DNA of 64,000 nucleotides from CAINVV01 sp963663675 (GTDB taxonomy: Bacteria > Bacteroidota > Bacteroidia > Bacteroidales > Prolixibacteraceae), in assembly GCA_963663675.1 (NCBI GenBank), contig OY760498.1, positions 3,596,001 through 3,660,000 on the forward strand, in the 5' to 3' direction. Position numbers and translations under genes: made by a program. Below the pieces are notes generated by a model. That model worked only from the letters and a program-made list of their open reading frames with translations. It did not search any database and had not been told where the DNA came from. Positions 27,901-35,467 of the stretch are shown piece by piece. The stretch's first letter is position 1; every line of letters begins with the position of its first letter.

Positions 27901-30294
27901 ATGAAAAAATTTAAGTTAATTCTTTCCGTTATACTTATCAGTCTGGCAGTTGCCATTTTGGTCGCTTTTGTGTTTATACAAAAAATTAAGAAACAGGCTA
28001 TTCCCGACTATTCTGCCAATATCGGGTTTAAAGGGCTTTTAGAAGAGGTCCGGGTATTCCGTGACAAGTACGGCATTCCTCATATCTATGCAAAAAATGA
28101 AGCAGATCTGTACAAAACTACAGGATACATAATGGCACAGGAACGTCTGTGGCAAATGGACTTGCTTCGCCGGGTGACTACCGGCCGGCTTTCAGAGATC
28201 TTTGGCAAAGACATGGTTAAAACTGATGAGATCATGAGGGCTTTGCAGATGACTGCCAAATCCAGGATGATAATTGAAAAGACAGACCATGCCGTGTTGG
28301 AGGCATTAAAAAATTTTGCAACAGGAGTTAACTTTTACATTGATTCGCATAAGGATAAATTGCCTCCCGAATTTATTATCCTGGGTTACAAACCCGAACA
28401 CTGGGAAATTGAACATTCCTTTAATATGGTCGGATACATGGGCTGGGACCTGATGCACGGATGGACTGAGGATCTTCTGTTAACAGGATTGGCAGCCAAA
28501 CTTGACTCCTTGCATTTTTGCACGATAGTTCCGGATATGAAAAATCAACCAAAACCTGTTTTCCCTGATTTTCAACTACAGCAAAAAAAACTGTCGTCCA
28601 TTACTCTTTCTGCCCTTGACAAACTGGATGGACTGGGGGCCGAAGTTTTTAATGCCAGCAACAATTGGGCCGTATCAGGTAAAAAAAGTGAGACCGGTAT
28701 GCCTTTACTTGCCAATGATATGCATCTTTCCCTCAACGCACCGGGTATCTGGATGCAGATTCACCAGGAAATCCCGGGGAAACTGAATGTAACCGGTGTC
28801 GCTTTACCAGGACAGCCGATGGTTATAAGCGGACACAATGATTCAATAGCCTGGGGTATGACTAACGTGGCAGTAGACAACCTGGATTTTTACCAGGAAA
28901 AAATAAATGAGAGTCAGGATAAGTACTTTTTCAACGGGGAGTGGAAACCGTTGAAAATAGAAAAGACCAGTATAAAAACCAAGGAAGGCGAGGTCTTCGA
29001 AAGGACTTTACGCTATTCGCACCGCGGACCGCTAGTTTCGGAGATTAAAGAGATAAAGGACAAGCAACTTTCAATGCGCTGGTCGGGTTTCGATTACAGC
29101 AATGAAGTACGTGCGGTCTATTTGCTGAACCGTGCTAAAAACTGGATCGATTTTCGCGATGCGGTAAGTACATTTAAATCAGCTAGTCAGAATATTGTTT
29201 ATGCTGATGTCAAAGGAAATATTGGCCTGCAATGCAGTGCCGGGATCCCGATCCGTAAAGGTGACGGGTTTTCAATCTATTCAGGGGAGACTGCAGAGTT
29301 TGACTGGACGGGATACGTTCCGTTTGAGGAATTGCCCTACGAATATAATCCTGAAAGAGGATATGTATCCTCTGCCAACAACAAAACTGCCCCCGCGGAT
29401 TATCCCTATTATATCAGCCGTTGGTTTTCAATGCCCACCAGGATTGAGCGAATCCGGGAAATGCTGGAAGCCAAGGAAAAACTGAATGTGGCAGATTTCC
29501 AGGCCATACAATCAGACTGTAAATCAAAATTGGGTGAAGCTTACCTGGACAGATTTGTGCAGGTACTTGGAAGCAGCGGATTAAAAGAGGAAACCGAATT
29601 AAAGGCGCTTTCATTGCTTCGCGACTGGGATGGCAAACTGGAACGGGAAAGCCCTGCTGCCACCATATTTGAAACCCTGTTCATGAACCTTATCAGGGAC
29701 ATGATCTCCGATGAACTGGATGCAGACCTTACCACAAAGGTTCTTGGGAACAAAACAATGGGATTGAATCTGGTTGCCAGTGCTTTAAGATCAAATACAA
29801 CTGTATGGTTTGACAATATCAAAACCGAAAAAAAGGAAACTTTTGAAGACATACTGCTTGTAAGCTTTAAAACCACTGTTAAAAATCTGACTGAAAAGCT
29901 TGGGAAGAACCCTGCTGACTGGCAATGGCAAAAAGTCCATACCTTGACAATCCTACACCCGATGGGTAAGCTCAAAATTCTTGACCTGGTATTTGGGATG
30001 AACACCAGGACCTATGGCGTTCCTGGCAGTTTCCATACTGTTGGCCCATACTCCTATTCGTTTAACAATCCCTATTCGGCAGATCACGGAGCCTCGCAGC
30101 GACATGTATTCGACCTGGCAGACTGGGACCGTTCAGCAACTGTAATACCTACAGGAACATCTGGCATTCCAGGCAGCCCGTACTATTGCGACCAGACTGA
30201 ACTATACACAAACAACCAATATCACAGCGATTATTTTTCAGAAGAAAAAGTTAAGCTGTCATCTGTAACAAGCATGAAGTTTTTACCTGAATAA
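27901..30294 (+). CDS. Penicillin acylase family protein (Ntn hydrolase)
   Basis: A 797-residue Ntn hydrolase that should self-cleave into alpha and beta chains and hydrolyse amides such as beta-lactam side chains or acyl-homoserine lactones. The N-terminus is a membrane anchor or signal (residues 7-27), so it acts in the periplasm. The alpha chain shows RDKYGIPHIYA and ERLWQMDLLRR. The cleavage site and nucleophile lie in NASNNWAVSG, with Ser the expected N-terminal residue of the beta chain. HLSLNAPGIW and GHNDSIAWGMTNV form the active-site region, and the C-terminus has the DHGASQRHVFDLAD segment. It stands alone; substrate unknown. Confidence 0.9.
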   Translation: MKKFKLILSVILISLAVAILVAFVFIQKIKKQAIPDYSANIGFKGLLEEVRVFRDKYGIPHIYAKNEADLYKTTGYIMAQERLWQMDLLRRVTTGRLSEIFGKDMVKTDEIMRALQMTAKSRMIIEKTDHAVLEALKNFATGVNFYIDSHKDKLPPEFIILGYKPEHWEIEHSFNMVGYMGWDLMHGWTEDLLLTGLAAKLDSLHFCTIVPDMKNQPKPVFPDFQLQQKKLSSITLSALDKLDGLGAEVFNASNNWAVSGKKSETGMPLLANDMHLSLNAPGIWMQIHQEIPGKLNVTGVALPGQPMVISGHNDSIAWGMTNVAVDNLDFYQEKINESQDKYFFNGEWKPLKIEKTSIKTKEGEVFERTLRYSHRGPLVSEIKEIKDKQLSMRWSGFDYSNEVRAVYLLNRAKNWIDFRDAVSTFKSASQNIVYADVKGNIGLQCSAGIPIRKGDGFSIYSGETAEFDWTGYVPFEELPYEYNPERGYVSSANNKTAPADYPYYISRWFSMPTRIERIREMLEAKEKLNVADFQAIQSDCKSKLGEAYLDRFVQVLGSSGLKEETELKALSLLRDWDGKLERESPAATIFETLFMNLIRDMISDELDADLTTKVLGNKTMGLNLVASALRSNTTVWFDNIKTEKKETFEDILLVSFKTTVKNLTEKLGKNPADWQWQKVHTLTILHPMGKLKILDLVFGMNTRTYGVPGSFHTVGPYSYSFNNPYSADHGASQRHVFDLADWDRSATVIPTGTSGIPGSPYYCDQTELYTNNQYHSDYFSEEKVKLSSVTSMKFLPE

Positions 30295-30349
30295 TCTTAT
30301 TCAGACTGATTCTAAAATAGAGAAAATTCCATCTGCGAAATGAAAATAA

Positions 30350-30490
30350 TCATTCACACGACTGGTAATCAATAGTATCCCGGATTTCAAACAACAAGTC
30401 TCCTGTTTCTATTGTAAAGGTAAAATTCAGTAAAACAACGCAAGTCGCATTGGAATCTGATATTCCTTGTTCATACCCTGCGATATGCAT
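30350..30490 (-). other. Short open frame overlapping the stop of the upstream frame (TAATG)
   Basis: A 46-codon open frame, starting MHIAGYEQ and ending YQSCE. Its ATG shares one base with the TAA of the frame at 30490-30678. The middle (CVVLLNFTFTIETGDLLFEI) has alternating hydrophobic residues like a beta hairpin. It may be the second half of one broken small gene, or a coupled small gene. No family recognised. Confidence 0.3.
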
Positions 30491-30678
30491 TAAGCGTTTA
30501 ATTTATCAAACAAATCTCCGGGCTTGCTTTCTTCAATTTCTATCACCAATTCAATTGAGATATCGGAAAATCGCTGAAAATTCAGGACAACCGCATATCA
30601 GTCAATGATAGAATATATTACACCGATTGACTCGGTTTTATCACCATGGATTATACCGGTCCAATATGACTTTTTCAT
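30490..30678 (-). pseudogene. Short reading frame interrupted by one TGA
   Basis: From an ATG at 30678 (MKKSYWTGIIHGDKTES) the frame runs 26 codons to a TGA at 30598-30600 and then continues 35 codons (YAVVLNFQRFSDISIELV, then EESKPGDLFDKLNA) to a TAA at 30490-30492. Both halves look protein-like and share a frame, so a single nonsense change in a small gene is the simplest reading. No family recognised. Confidence 0.35.
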
Positions 30679-30718
30679 CTTTGATAAGTCGTGAAAATGT
30701 GATCCTAAATATCACAAA

Positions 30719-30741
30719 AAAAGGAGGCAACTACCTCCTTT
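30719..30741 (-). terminator. Intrinsic terminator of the small exported-protein gene
   Basis: Arms AAAGGAGG (30720-30727) and CCTCCTTT (30734-30741) with a 6-base loop; on the minus strand a T run follows (A run from 30715). It lies 23 bases past the stop of the 61-residue gene. Confidence 0.8.
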
Positions 30742-30763
30742 GTATTTAATCAAAATCCAAACA

Positions 30764-30949
30764 TTAAATAAATCCGTAATGCTTTAGTTGTGTCACAGAA
30801 AGCGGAGCTCCAACTTCTATAATTGCACTTTTTCTGATACTTACCTGATGGTTGAAATCATGGTGTCTGTTGTTGGATACGATTCCAATAGAAGCAACCA
30901 TCCCTAAGACGAAAAATGTTAACCCCAGTAAAAATGTTTTTGTTTTCAT
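30764..30949 (-). CDS. Small single-pass membrane or exported peptide
   Basis: 61 residues: a lysine-rich start (MKTKTF), one hydrophobic helix (about 6-24, LLGLTFFVLGMVASIGIV), then a polar tail with HHDFNHQ. A clear terminator follows, and the region upstream (ATAATGTATGTTTTA) is A+T-rich and promoter-like, so this is probably a real gene despite its size. I do not recognise a family. The tail may sit in the periplasm. Confidence 0.6.
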   Translation of the reverse strand: MKTKTFLLGLTFFVLGMVASIGIVSNNRHHDFNHQVSIRKSAIIEVGAPLSVTQLKHYGFI

Positions 30950-31365
30950 AATAATGTATGTTTTAAAGTGTTGTTTTTAATAATAATACTCAAACATACT
31001 ACCCGATAGAAGGATGTCAAAGTAAACTAGATGAAATGAGCTATTTCATAGACAAACTGCTTTTTTTTACGGATGAGTGACACATCCAATCGTCCGTTCA
31101 TTGTTGAATATCTGTTGATGCAATTGGATTCAACCTCACTTTAGCAGTCAGTGAAACTGTATTATCAGGCAGTGCAAAGACTAATTTCCGCATATCCGGG
31201 TTAATCATGAAATTTAAACATCTTGATTATCTTTACAAGGGTTGATTCTATGCTGTCAGAAAGGCTTTAGATGGATAATGACAACAGGCTCATTAACATT
31301 AATACATTGATTTTCAGCACATAATTCAACTATTAATACATTCAATCACAATTACCGGGATTCAT
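30950..31365. other. Intergenic region with a short protein-like frame
   Basis: About 415 bases upstream of the HD gene. A 36-codon minus-strand frame at 31098-31208 (starts MINPDMRKLVFALPDN) looks protein-like but is too short to assign and may be a gene remnant. Otherwise A+T-rich promoter-type DNA. Confidence 0.35.
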
Positions 31366-31941
31366 ATGGAAAAACAACCGTCGAGAGCAGAAGCATTTGC
31401 ATTGTTATCTGAATACAATAACCAGGACAGCCTGATCCGCCATGGACTTGCTGTTGAATCTGTGATGCGGCATTTCGCAGAGCAGACCGGAGAGGATATC
31501 GAAAAATGGGGTGTAATTGGGTTGTGCCATGACCTGGATTATGAGAGATATCCTGAACAACACTGCACAATGACAAGGAAGATCCTTGAGGATCACCACT
31601 GGCCCGAGAGTTATATCAGGGCAATAGTAAGTCACGGCTGGGGCCTCTGTTCAGATGTTGAACCGATCGAATACCTGGAAAAAGTACTTTTCGCAACAGA
31701 TGAATTAACAGGGCTGATCACTGCATGCGTTTATGTGAGGCCATCCAAAAGCATCCTTGACCTCACAACCAAGTCAGTTATGAAGAAATGGAATACCAGG
31801 GCTTTTGCTGCAGGTGCGAACCGGGACGTAATTTCCAAAGGAGCGGAAATGCTTGGGAAATCAGTGGAAGAACTTGTTGAAGAGACCATTGCAGCCATGC
31901 AGAAGGGTGCTGAAGTAATCGGACTCAGAGGTGAACTTTAA
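31366..31941 (+). CDS. HD domain-containing phosphohydrolase
   Basis: A 191-residue cytosolic metal-dependent phosphohydrolase of the HDIG/HD superfamily. The metal ligands visible are His26 (IRHGLAVE), the HD pair His55-Asp56 in GLCHDLDYE, and a later histidine in IVSHGW, followed by the FATDEL aspartate that completes the site. It has no attached sensor or nucleotidyltransferase domain. Many relatives in Bacteroidota and Clostridia are annotated only as HD proteins; the substrate is not known. The PQQ-propeller gene starts 37 bases downstream on the same strand and may share its transcript. Confidence 0.85.
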   Translation: MEKQPSRAEAFALLSEYNNQDSLIRHGLAVESVMRHFAEQTGEDIEKWGVIGLCHDLDYERYPEQHCTMTRKILEDHHWPESYIRAIVSHGWGLCSDVEPIEYLEKVLFATDELTGLITACVYVRPSKSILDLTTKSVMKKWNTRAFAAGANRDVISKGAEMLGKSVEELVEETIAAMQKGAEVIGLRGEL

Positions 31942-31978
31942 ATTTAATAACCTTGTAAATAACTATATCAGCATTCCT

Positions 31979-33220
31979 ATGACCATTTTAAAACTATTGC
32001 AACCTGCTCTTTTGCTGCTTTTCATAAGTTCTGCGACTGTTATAAATGCCCAAAACTGGCCCTGTTGGCGGGGACCCAACGGTGATGGTACCAGCCCGGA
32101 AACCGGTTTACCAACAAAATGGGATTCGACAACCAATGTTGTATGGAAAAGTCCGGTTCCAGGTTCCGGTTATGCTTCACCCATCATTTGGGGGGACAGG
32201 CTTTTTACTGCTTCCGCTTTATCTGACTCCGAAGAGAAAGTTCTCCTTTGTTATGACTGCACCAATGGTAATCTGTTGTGGCAAAAAACAGTCGTCAAAG
32301 GTAAATTTGAAAACAAACACAATGACAACAGTTTTGCATCCGGCACACCTGCTACTGACGGGACGCTGGTATTTATATCTTTTCTGGATGGTCAGGATGT
32401 TGTAGTTGCAGCTTACGATTTTACAGGCAAACAGGTCTGGCTCCAAAAACCAGGTACTTTTTCCAGTCCCCATGGCTACAGCTGTTCTCCAGCAATTTTT
32501 GAAGACATGGTGATCATCAACGGAGACAGTAAGGGTGATTCTTTTATCGCAGCGTTGAGCCGGGCAGACGGACATATCATCTGGAAAGTTCCGCACGACA
32601 AACCGGCACATAGTTTCAGCTCTCCGATTTTCAGGAATATGGCAGGTAAAATGCAGATGATTTTTGGTGGCAATAAGGAAATCGCTTCCTATAACCCAAA
32701 AGACGGGACAAAGAATTGGTTTGTAAACGGGCCTTCTGAAGACTTTACCTCCAGTCCGGTATACAATGAAAAGTCTGGTCTTGTCATATTCAGCAGTGCC
32801 TGGCCAAAACGCATTTTAATGGGTATTAAACCTGACGGGGCAGGTGATGTTACAACAAGCCATGTTGTGTGGCAAAGCACAAACGGCGCCTGCTACGTCC
32901 CGTCACCTGCAAGTATTGACGAATATCTCTTTTCTACGATGATCAATGGTAAACTATATTGCATGGATGCTGCAACCGGAAAGGTTTTATGGACCGAAGA
33001 TAACGGAAAGCAATATTCATCACCGGTTATCGCCAATGGCCTGGTATATATTCCCAATGATGATGGTGAGATAAAGGTGATTAAGCCGGGTCCGGCATTC
33101 AACATGATCGCAAAAAATTCTATTGGGGAAAAGATGTTTGCTTCCCCCGCCCTAAGCAATGGTAAAATATATTTGAGAGGCCTGAAATACCTGTATTGCA
33201 TCGGCAACAATTCAAAATAA
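31979..33220 (+). CDS. Secreted PQQ-like beta-propeller protein
   Basis: A periplasmic or surface beta-propeller of the BamB/quinoprotein-like fold. The start at 31979 (MTILKLLQP) gives a proper signal peptide cut near NAQNWP; the in-frame ATG at 31931 overlaps the HD gene by 11 bases and precedes the signal. The repeats show the usual blade ends: NGNLLWQK, TGKQVWLQK, DGHIIWKV, TGKVLWTE. The N-terminal WPCWRGPNGDG motif is typical of the planctomycete/Bacteroidota type of quinoprotein-like proteins. No catalytic residue for PQQ binding can be confirmed, so a scaffold or binding role is more likely than dehydrogenase activity. Confidence 0.85.
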   Translation: MTILKLLQPALLLLFISSATVINAQNWPCWRGPNGDGTSPETGLPTKWDSTTNVVWKSPVPGSGYASPIIWGDRLFTASALSDSEEKVLLCYDCTNGNLLWQKTVVKGKFENKHNDNSFASGTPATDGTLVFISFLDGQDVVVAAYDFTGKQVWLQKPGTFSSPHGYSCSPAIFEDMVIINGDSKGDSFIAALSRADGHIIWKVPHDKPAHSFSSPIFRNMAGKMQMIFGGNKEIASYNPKDGTKNWFVNGPSEDFTSSPVYNEKSGLVIFSSAWPKRILMGIKPDGAGDVTTSHVVWQSTNGACYVPSPASIDEYLFSTMINGKLYCMDAATGKVLWTEDNGKQYSSPVIANGLVYIPNDDGEIKVIKPGPAFNMIAKNSIGEKMFASPALSNGKIYLRGLKYLYCIGNNSK

Positions 33221-33272
33221 GGATATCTGTTAGAAATTCAGACCTTTAAGATTATACTCAAATCTCAGAGTC

Positions 33273-33320
33273 AAAAAAGAGTAAAGGCATGGTTAATACA
33301 TTGCCCTTACTCTTTTTTTT
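33273..33320. terminator. Intrinsic terminator between the propeller and outer-membrane barrel genes
   Basis: Arms AAAAGAGTAAAGGCA (33275-33289) and TGCCCTTACTCTTTT (near 33302-33316), one mismatch, with an A run before and a T run after, so it can serve both convergent genes. Confidence 0.8.
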
Positions 33321-33347
33321 ATTGCCCAAACTATTCAACCAATTCTC

Positions 33348-33971
33348 TTACAACACAATACCTACTGTCAAACTAAGCGCTTTAGTTTGATAGTCAGACG
33401 GTTGACCGGCAATATCGCATAGGCCCATGTCATACCGCAGGTTAAAACGGAAATCCTGTTTCCAGATGGGGGCCTGGAATCCGATTCCAAAAGCAACGCC
33501 CCAATCGGTCTTTTTGCTGTCCGGGGCCTGGACCGAGATACCACTGTTATTCCCTTTTGATGGTTGTGTCAGCGTATTTAAAGCAAACCCCGCATAAGGA
33601 CCGGCCTCAATATAAAACTGAGATCCTTTATCATTAAAATTGTCCCTGTATTGAAAAAGTACCGGAACCTGCAGGTAATCAATTTTAAAATCGGTCTTGA
33701 CGGTCGTATTCAGTTCTGAGGTTTCTTCATTACGGCCCTTCCTTACATAGTTGACCTCAGGTTGAAATGCAAAGGATTTGCTGACCGGCAGCGTAGAAAA
33801 CGCACCAACTGTATAGGAAAAGGTAACATTGGTATTGTCGAGCAAATCTCCCTTTGGGGCAAATGTAGAAACTGTGACACCGTTACGCAATCCGAAATCA
33901 ACCTGTGAAAAGGCCGATGTGGAAATCATTGTTAAGGCTAAGGCCAGTAAAATTGAATTCTTTGTTTTCAT
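33348..33971 (-). CDS. PorT-family outer-membrane beta-barrel protein
   Basis: 207 residues with a signal peptide (cut after STSAFSQ, residue 23) and eight amphipathic strands, in the OmpA-like/PorT barrel class of Bacteroidota. Typical features are the first strand FGLRNGVTVSTF, the EVNYVRKGR strand in the middle, the FYIEAGPYAGFAL segment and the C-terminal aromatic-hydrophobic strand ending TVGIVL. Function is usually unknown for these small barrels. It may be co-transcribed with the upstream gene, which ends 15 bases earlier. Confidence 0.85.
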   Translation of the reverse strand: MKTKNSILLALALTMISTSAFSQVDFGLRNGVTVSTFAPKGDLLDNTNVTFSYTVGAFSTLPVSKSFAFQPEVNYVRKGRNEETSELNTTVKTDFKIDYLQVPVLFQYRDNFNDKGSQFYIEAGPYAGFALNTLTQPSKGNNSGISVQAPDSKKTDWGVAFGIGFQAPIWKQDFRFNLRYDMGLCDIAGQPSDYQTKALSLTVGIVL

Positions 33972-33986
33972 GGTAATAAACGTTAT

Positions 33987-34451
33987 TTAAAAGATTTGTG
34001 AATGAATCTGATTTGAGTTGATGCCCAGGAATAGCAATCGCTCTGTGAACCATGCAACGAGTTCTTCCCGTCCCAGTAGAAGAAATTGCATCTTCTCACA
34101 AGTGTTGCAGTTTATAATGATCTCCAGCAACTGCTGGTTCATATCTAAGTTTTCCGGGTAGGAGATGCTGCCGGAAGATTCATAATAGGTGATCAGTTGT
34201 GAAAAATACCTCCTTTCGAGACTTTCCAGCTCAGCAACAAAGAGTGGTGGTGAAAGGGGATCGTTAACAGAATAGATTAAGGACAGAAAACTGTTGCATT
34301 CATCCTTCAGCTTGGTTTTTATCAGTTCGAAAGCAGAATGAATGCCCCTGTCGTCGGTAACAAATGCAAAATGGGAATTTGTCCCCGCCCGGCCTTGTTT
34401 AACTCTGGAGGAAACAAAAGGGAAAACCGTACTTTTCTTTTCAGTCTGCAT
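33987..34451 (-). CDS. Possible ferredoxin-reductase-like NAD-binding domain protein
   Basis: 154 residues, no signal peptide or membrane segment. The C-terminal part (FLLLGREELVAWFTERLLFLGI, ending QIHSQIF) resembles the last helix and strand of NAD-binding domains of ferredoxin/flavodoxin reductases, and LSLIYSVNDP in the middle fits the following strand. The N-terminal flavin domain is absent, so this may be an isolated or remodelled domain. The similarity is read by eye and is weak. It lies between a Crp/Fnr regulator (upstream) and an outer-membrane barrel gene on the same strand. Confidence 0.5.
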   Translation of the reverse strand: MQTEKKSTVFPFVSSRVKQGRAGTNSHFAFVTDDRGIHSAFELIKTKLKDECNSFLSLIYSVNDPLSPPLFVAELESLERRYFSQLITYYESSGSISYPENLDMNQQLLEIIINCNTCEKMQFLLLGREELVAWFTERLLFLGINSNQIHSQIF

Positions 34452-34534
34452 TGCATCAATAATCTATGATGCAAAGGAAAAGTAACGGTCAGGGAAAAAT
34501 TTTGATCTGGATCAAAAAATGTCGAAGAATGAAA

Positions 34535-35098
34535 TTATTTACCCGCCCGGATCCGGCTCAGGGTTTCCTGTGTTATTCCTAGAAAGGAAGCAATATGCCC
34601 CAGTCTTGCTCTTTGAAAAATCCCTGGATACTCCTTCATCAGTGCATTGTAGCGATCCTCGGCACTCTGGAACTTTATGCCGATAATATATTCCGACAAT
34701 TTTTTAGTTAACGCGTAAATGGCATGAAATGCAAACTTAGCCATGTCATGATTTTCATCCAGCATTGCCTCCATTTCAGTGTAACGGATGGAGTAAACGA
34801 CAGAATCTTCCAGCAATTCGCAATACACCATGGTTGGTTTCCTGTTATAGAAACTATCCACGGCAGTTAAAAATGAATTCTCCGGGAAAAACCATTGGGT
34901 AATTTCTTTCCCGTTTGGAGTATTATAATATACCCGTGCCAGCCCTTTTTCTATGTAATAAATATGATGGCAAACTTCACCGGCCCTGTAAAGGAAATGC
35001 CCTTTATTAAATTCTTCCCTTATAAATACAGAATTTATTTCCAGTTCGGACTTTTCAGAAAGGTTGGTAATACTCCTGATATAGGTTGGAAACTTCAT
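34535..35098 (-). CDS. Crp/Fnr family transcriptional regulator
   Basis: A one-component regulator. The start is set at 35098 (MKFPTYIRS); an in-frame ATG at 35176 adds 26 cysteine- and phenylalanine-rich residues unlike the family. A cyclic-nucleotide-binding fold follows (about 20-115; KGHFLYRAGEVCHHIYYIEKG), then the dimerisation helix and a C-terminal helix-turn-helix, LGHIASFLGITQETLSRIR. No cysteine cluster for an iron-sulphur site is visible. It is the usual short form (about 187 residues) of Bacteroidota. A palindrome lies about 270 bases upstream, between it and the GH92 gene. Confidence 0.88.
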   Translation of the reverse strand: MKFPTYIRSITNLSEKSELEINSVFIREEFNKGHFLYRAGEVCHHIYYIEKGLARVYYNTPNGKEITQWFFPENSFLTAVDSFYNRKPTMVYCELLEDSVVYSIRYTEMEAMLDENHDMAKFAFHAIYALTKKLSEYIIGIKFQSAEDRYNALMKEYPGIFQRARLGHIASFLGITQETLSRIRAGK

Positions 35099-35369
35099 TG
35101 TACTGATTTTATTACAAAAATTAAACCGAAAAAAATGGCAGATATAAAAACACCTGGTATTCCAGTTGCATGGCACTATTTTAAAATCTGACGATTACTA
35201 ACCAAAAGTAATAGAACAATCTGATATATGATTTGAATGGAATAACCAAAATTACCTGGCTAAACCGGAAGAAGCGGAACAGCAGTAAAACAAATGATTA
35301 CTTTCTGCCTATATAAAGGTTAACTCAATTTTTAGAACCTGCTACATAAAACAAAAGATTTTATTTAAG

Positions 35370-35385
35370 TTTAGGTCAACCTAAA
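35370..35385. promoter_or_regulatory. TTTAGGT-CA-ACCTAAA palindrome, possible operator
   Basis: Perfect 7-bp arms around a 2-base centre. It resembles the boxes bound by DtxR/MntR-type metal repressors (TTAGGTnnACCTAA pattern). It lies 83 bases before the preferred GH92 start. Which regulator, if any, binds is inference. Confidence 0.45.
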
Positions 35386-35467
35386 TTCCAATATATCAAT
35401 TGCCTGCAATTGGCTTATGCAAGCAACTGAAAATTTGAACTTTAGAAACCAAAAAACAGCTTACGCA

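Noticed and set aside
30598..30600. In-frame TGA as a possible selenocysteine codon
   Set aside because: No SECIS-like hairpin follows and no selenoprotein family matches; a nonsense change in a small decayed gene is simpler.
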